Shown: positions 43,300 through 43,507 of the stretch, in pieces
How the letters are laid out: every line of letters starts with the position of its first letter
Position numbering within the stretch: position 1 is the first letter of the stretch
Assembly (NCBI GenBank): GCA_026394715.1
Contig: JAPKXR010000209.1
Location: forward strand, 1 to 43,507
Direction: 5' to 3'
DNA: 43,507 nt
Source: Methanomicrobiales archaeon
GTDB taxonomy: Archaea; Halobacteriota; Methanomicrobia; Methanomicrobiales; Methanospirillaceae
Made by a program: the position numbers and the translations under genes
Notes under the pieces: generated by a model
The model's input: the letters and a program-made list of their open reading frames with translations, nothing else
What the model was told of the DNA's origin: nothing
Database searches by the model: none

Positions 43300-43507
43300 A
43301 TGATTGAGTACCTTGTCCTCGTATCCTGCGTTTTTTTCCTGATCTTTCTCATTCCCACCCGGTACCGGCAGTACGCGGCTATTGTGGGATGGGTGGGAAT
43401 GGTACTGTTCCTCTTCGCCGAGATCCCCTATTACCTGTCCATCAATAATTTCCTGTACCCTTTACTTGCAGTACTTTCGGTACCGTTCCTGGTTATTACC
43501 GGACAGT
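43300..43507 (+). CDS. Archaeosortase-like membrane protein, 5' part only
   Basis: The window ends inside this gene; 69 codons are visible. They encode three hydrophobic helices: EYLVLVSCVFFLIFLIP, then after TRYRQYAA the helix IVGWVGMVLFLFAEIP, and FLYPLLAVLSVPFLVITG. The motif order, an arginine-rich short loop, a GWV helix, a Y/N-rich turn, then a P-containing third helix, resembles the N-terminus of archaeosortase A-type transpeptidases, which process the C-terminal tails of surface proteins. The catalytic Cys/Arg motifs would lie beyond the edge, so this remains tentative; it could be another polytopic membrane protein. Confidence 0.55.
   Translation, partial: MIEYLVLVSCVFFLIFLIPTRYRQYAAIVGWVGMVLFLFAEIPYYLSINNFLYPLLAVLSVPFLVITGQ

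Overview
The window looks like a chromosomal segment of a euryarchaeal methanogen, most probably a Methanomicrobiales member (Methanoregula/Methanosphaerula/Methanolinea-like). The support is a complete A-type (archaeal A1AO) ATP synthase operon in methanogen gene order, translation factor aIF1A, transcript-cleavage factor TFS, an archaeal family-B polymerase of the PolB2-like type, many small cysteine-anchored lipoproteins and PEGA-type surface proteins, and archaeal TATA boxes in front of many genes, several at the spacing expected for leaderless mRNAs. The genus is inference.

Layout. 1-2308: a duplicated ~67-bp repeat, a perfect 23-bp tandem repeat, then an ABC-2 exporter pair. 2309-5270: an AT-rich spacer, an intact META-domain lipoprotein, a broken second META gene, a small Gly-rich membrane protein and a frameshifted tautomerase. 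5272-9569 (minus strand): malic enzyme, then a three-gene unit made of a P-loop-less RecA-like protein, a small helical protein and a family-B polymerase with a degenerate catalytic motif C. I consider this unit the most interesting system in the window. 9844-13986: a Na+,K+-ATPase-like P-type pump followed by two TrkA-type proteins. 14512-23218: the ATP synthase operon (small ORF, then H, I, K, E, C, F, A, B, D).

23263-30417: small hypothetical and lipoprotein genes, a bactofilin-like membrane protein, a monothiol glutaredoxin-like protein, a GNAT acetyltransferase, a UspA protein and a PEGA surface protein. 30666-32061: aIF1A with a non-standard start, then a gene graveyard holding the N-terminal parts of an M24 peptidase and of an Old Yellow Enzyme. 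32280-34961: a HisKA_2-type sensor kinase and a receiver-PAS-TPR regulator, convergent across a perfect A7CGT7 palindrome. 35889-43507: an AlkA-type DNA glycosylase, a surface protein, a SixA-like phosphatase, two metallophosphoesterases, a lipoprotein, a tiny secreted protein, TFS, and the start of an archaeosortase-like membrane protein cut by the window edge.

How the parts fit. The central energy block couples ion-driven ATP synthesis with a P-type pump and K+-sensing-type TrkA subunits, that is, membrane energetics plus cation homeostasis. DNA maintenance is represented by the PolB2 unit and the AlkA glycosylase. Much of the right half is cell-surface and signalling material. Between functional genes there are at least six decayed gene remnants. 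Three of them show single-base shifts at or near homopolymers, so sequencing error must be excluded before they are accepted as true pseudogenes. No rRNA, tRNA, CRISPR array, insertion sequence or integrase was recognised.
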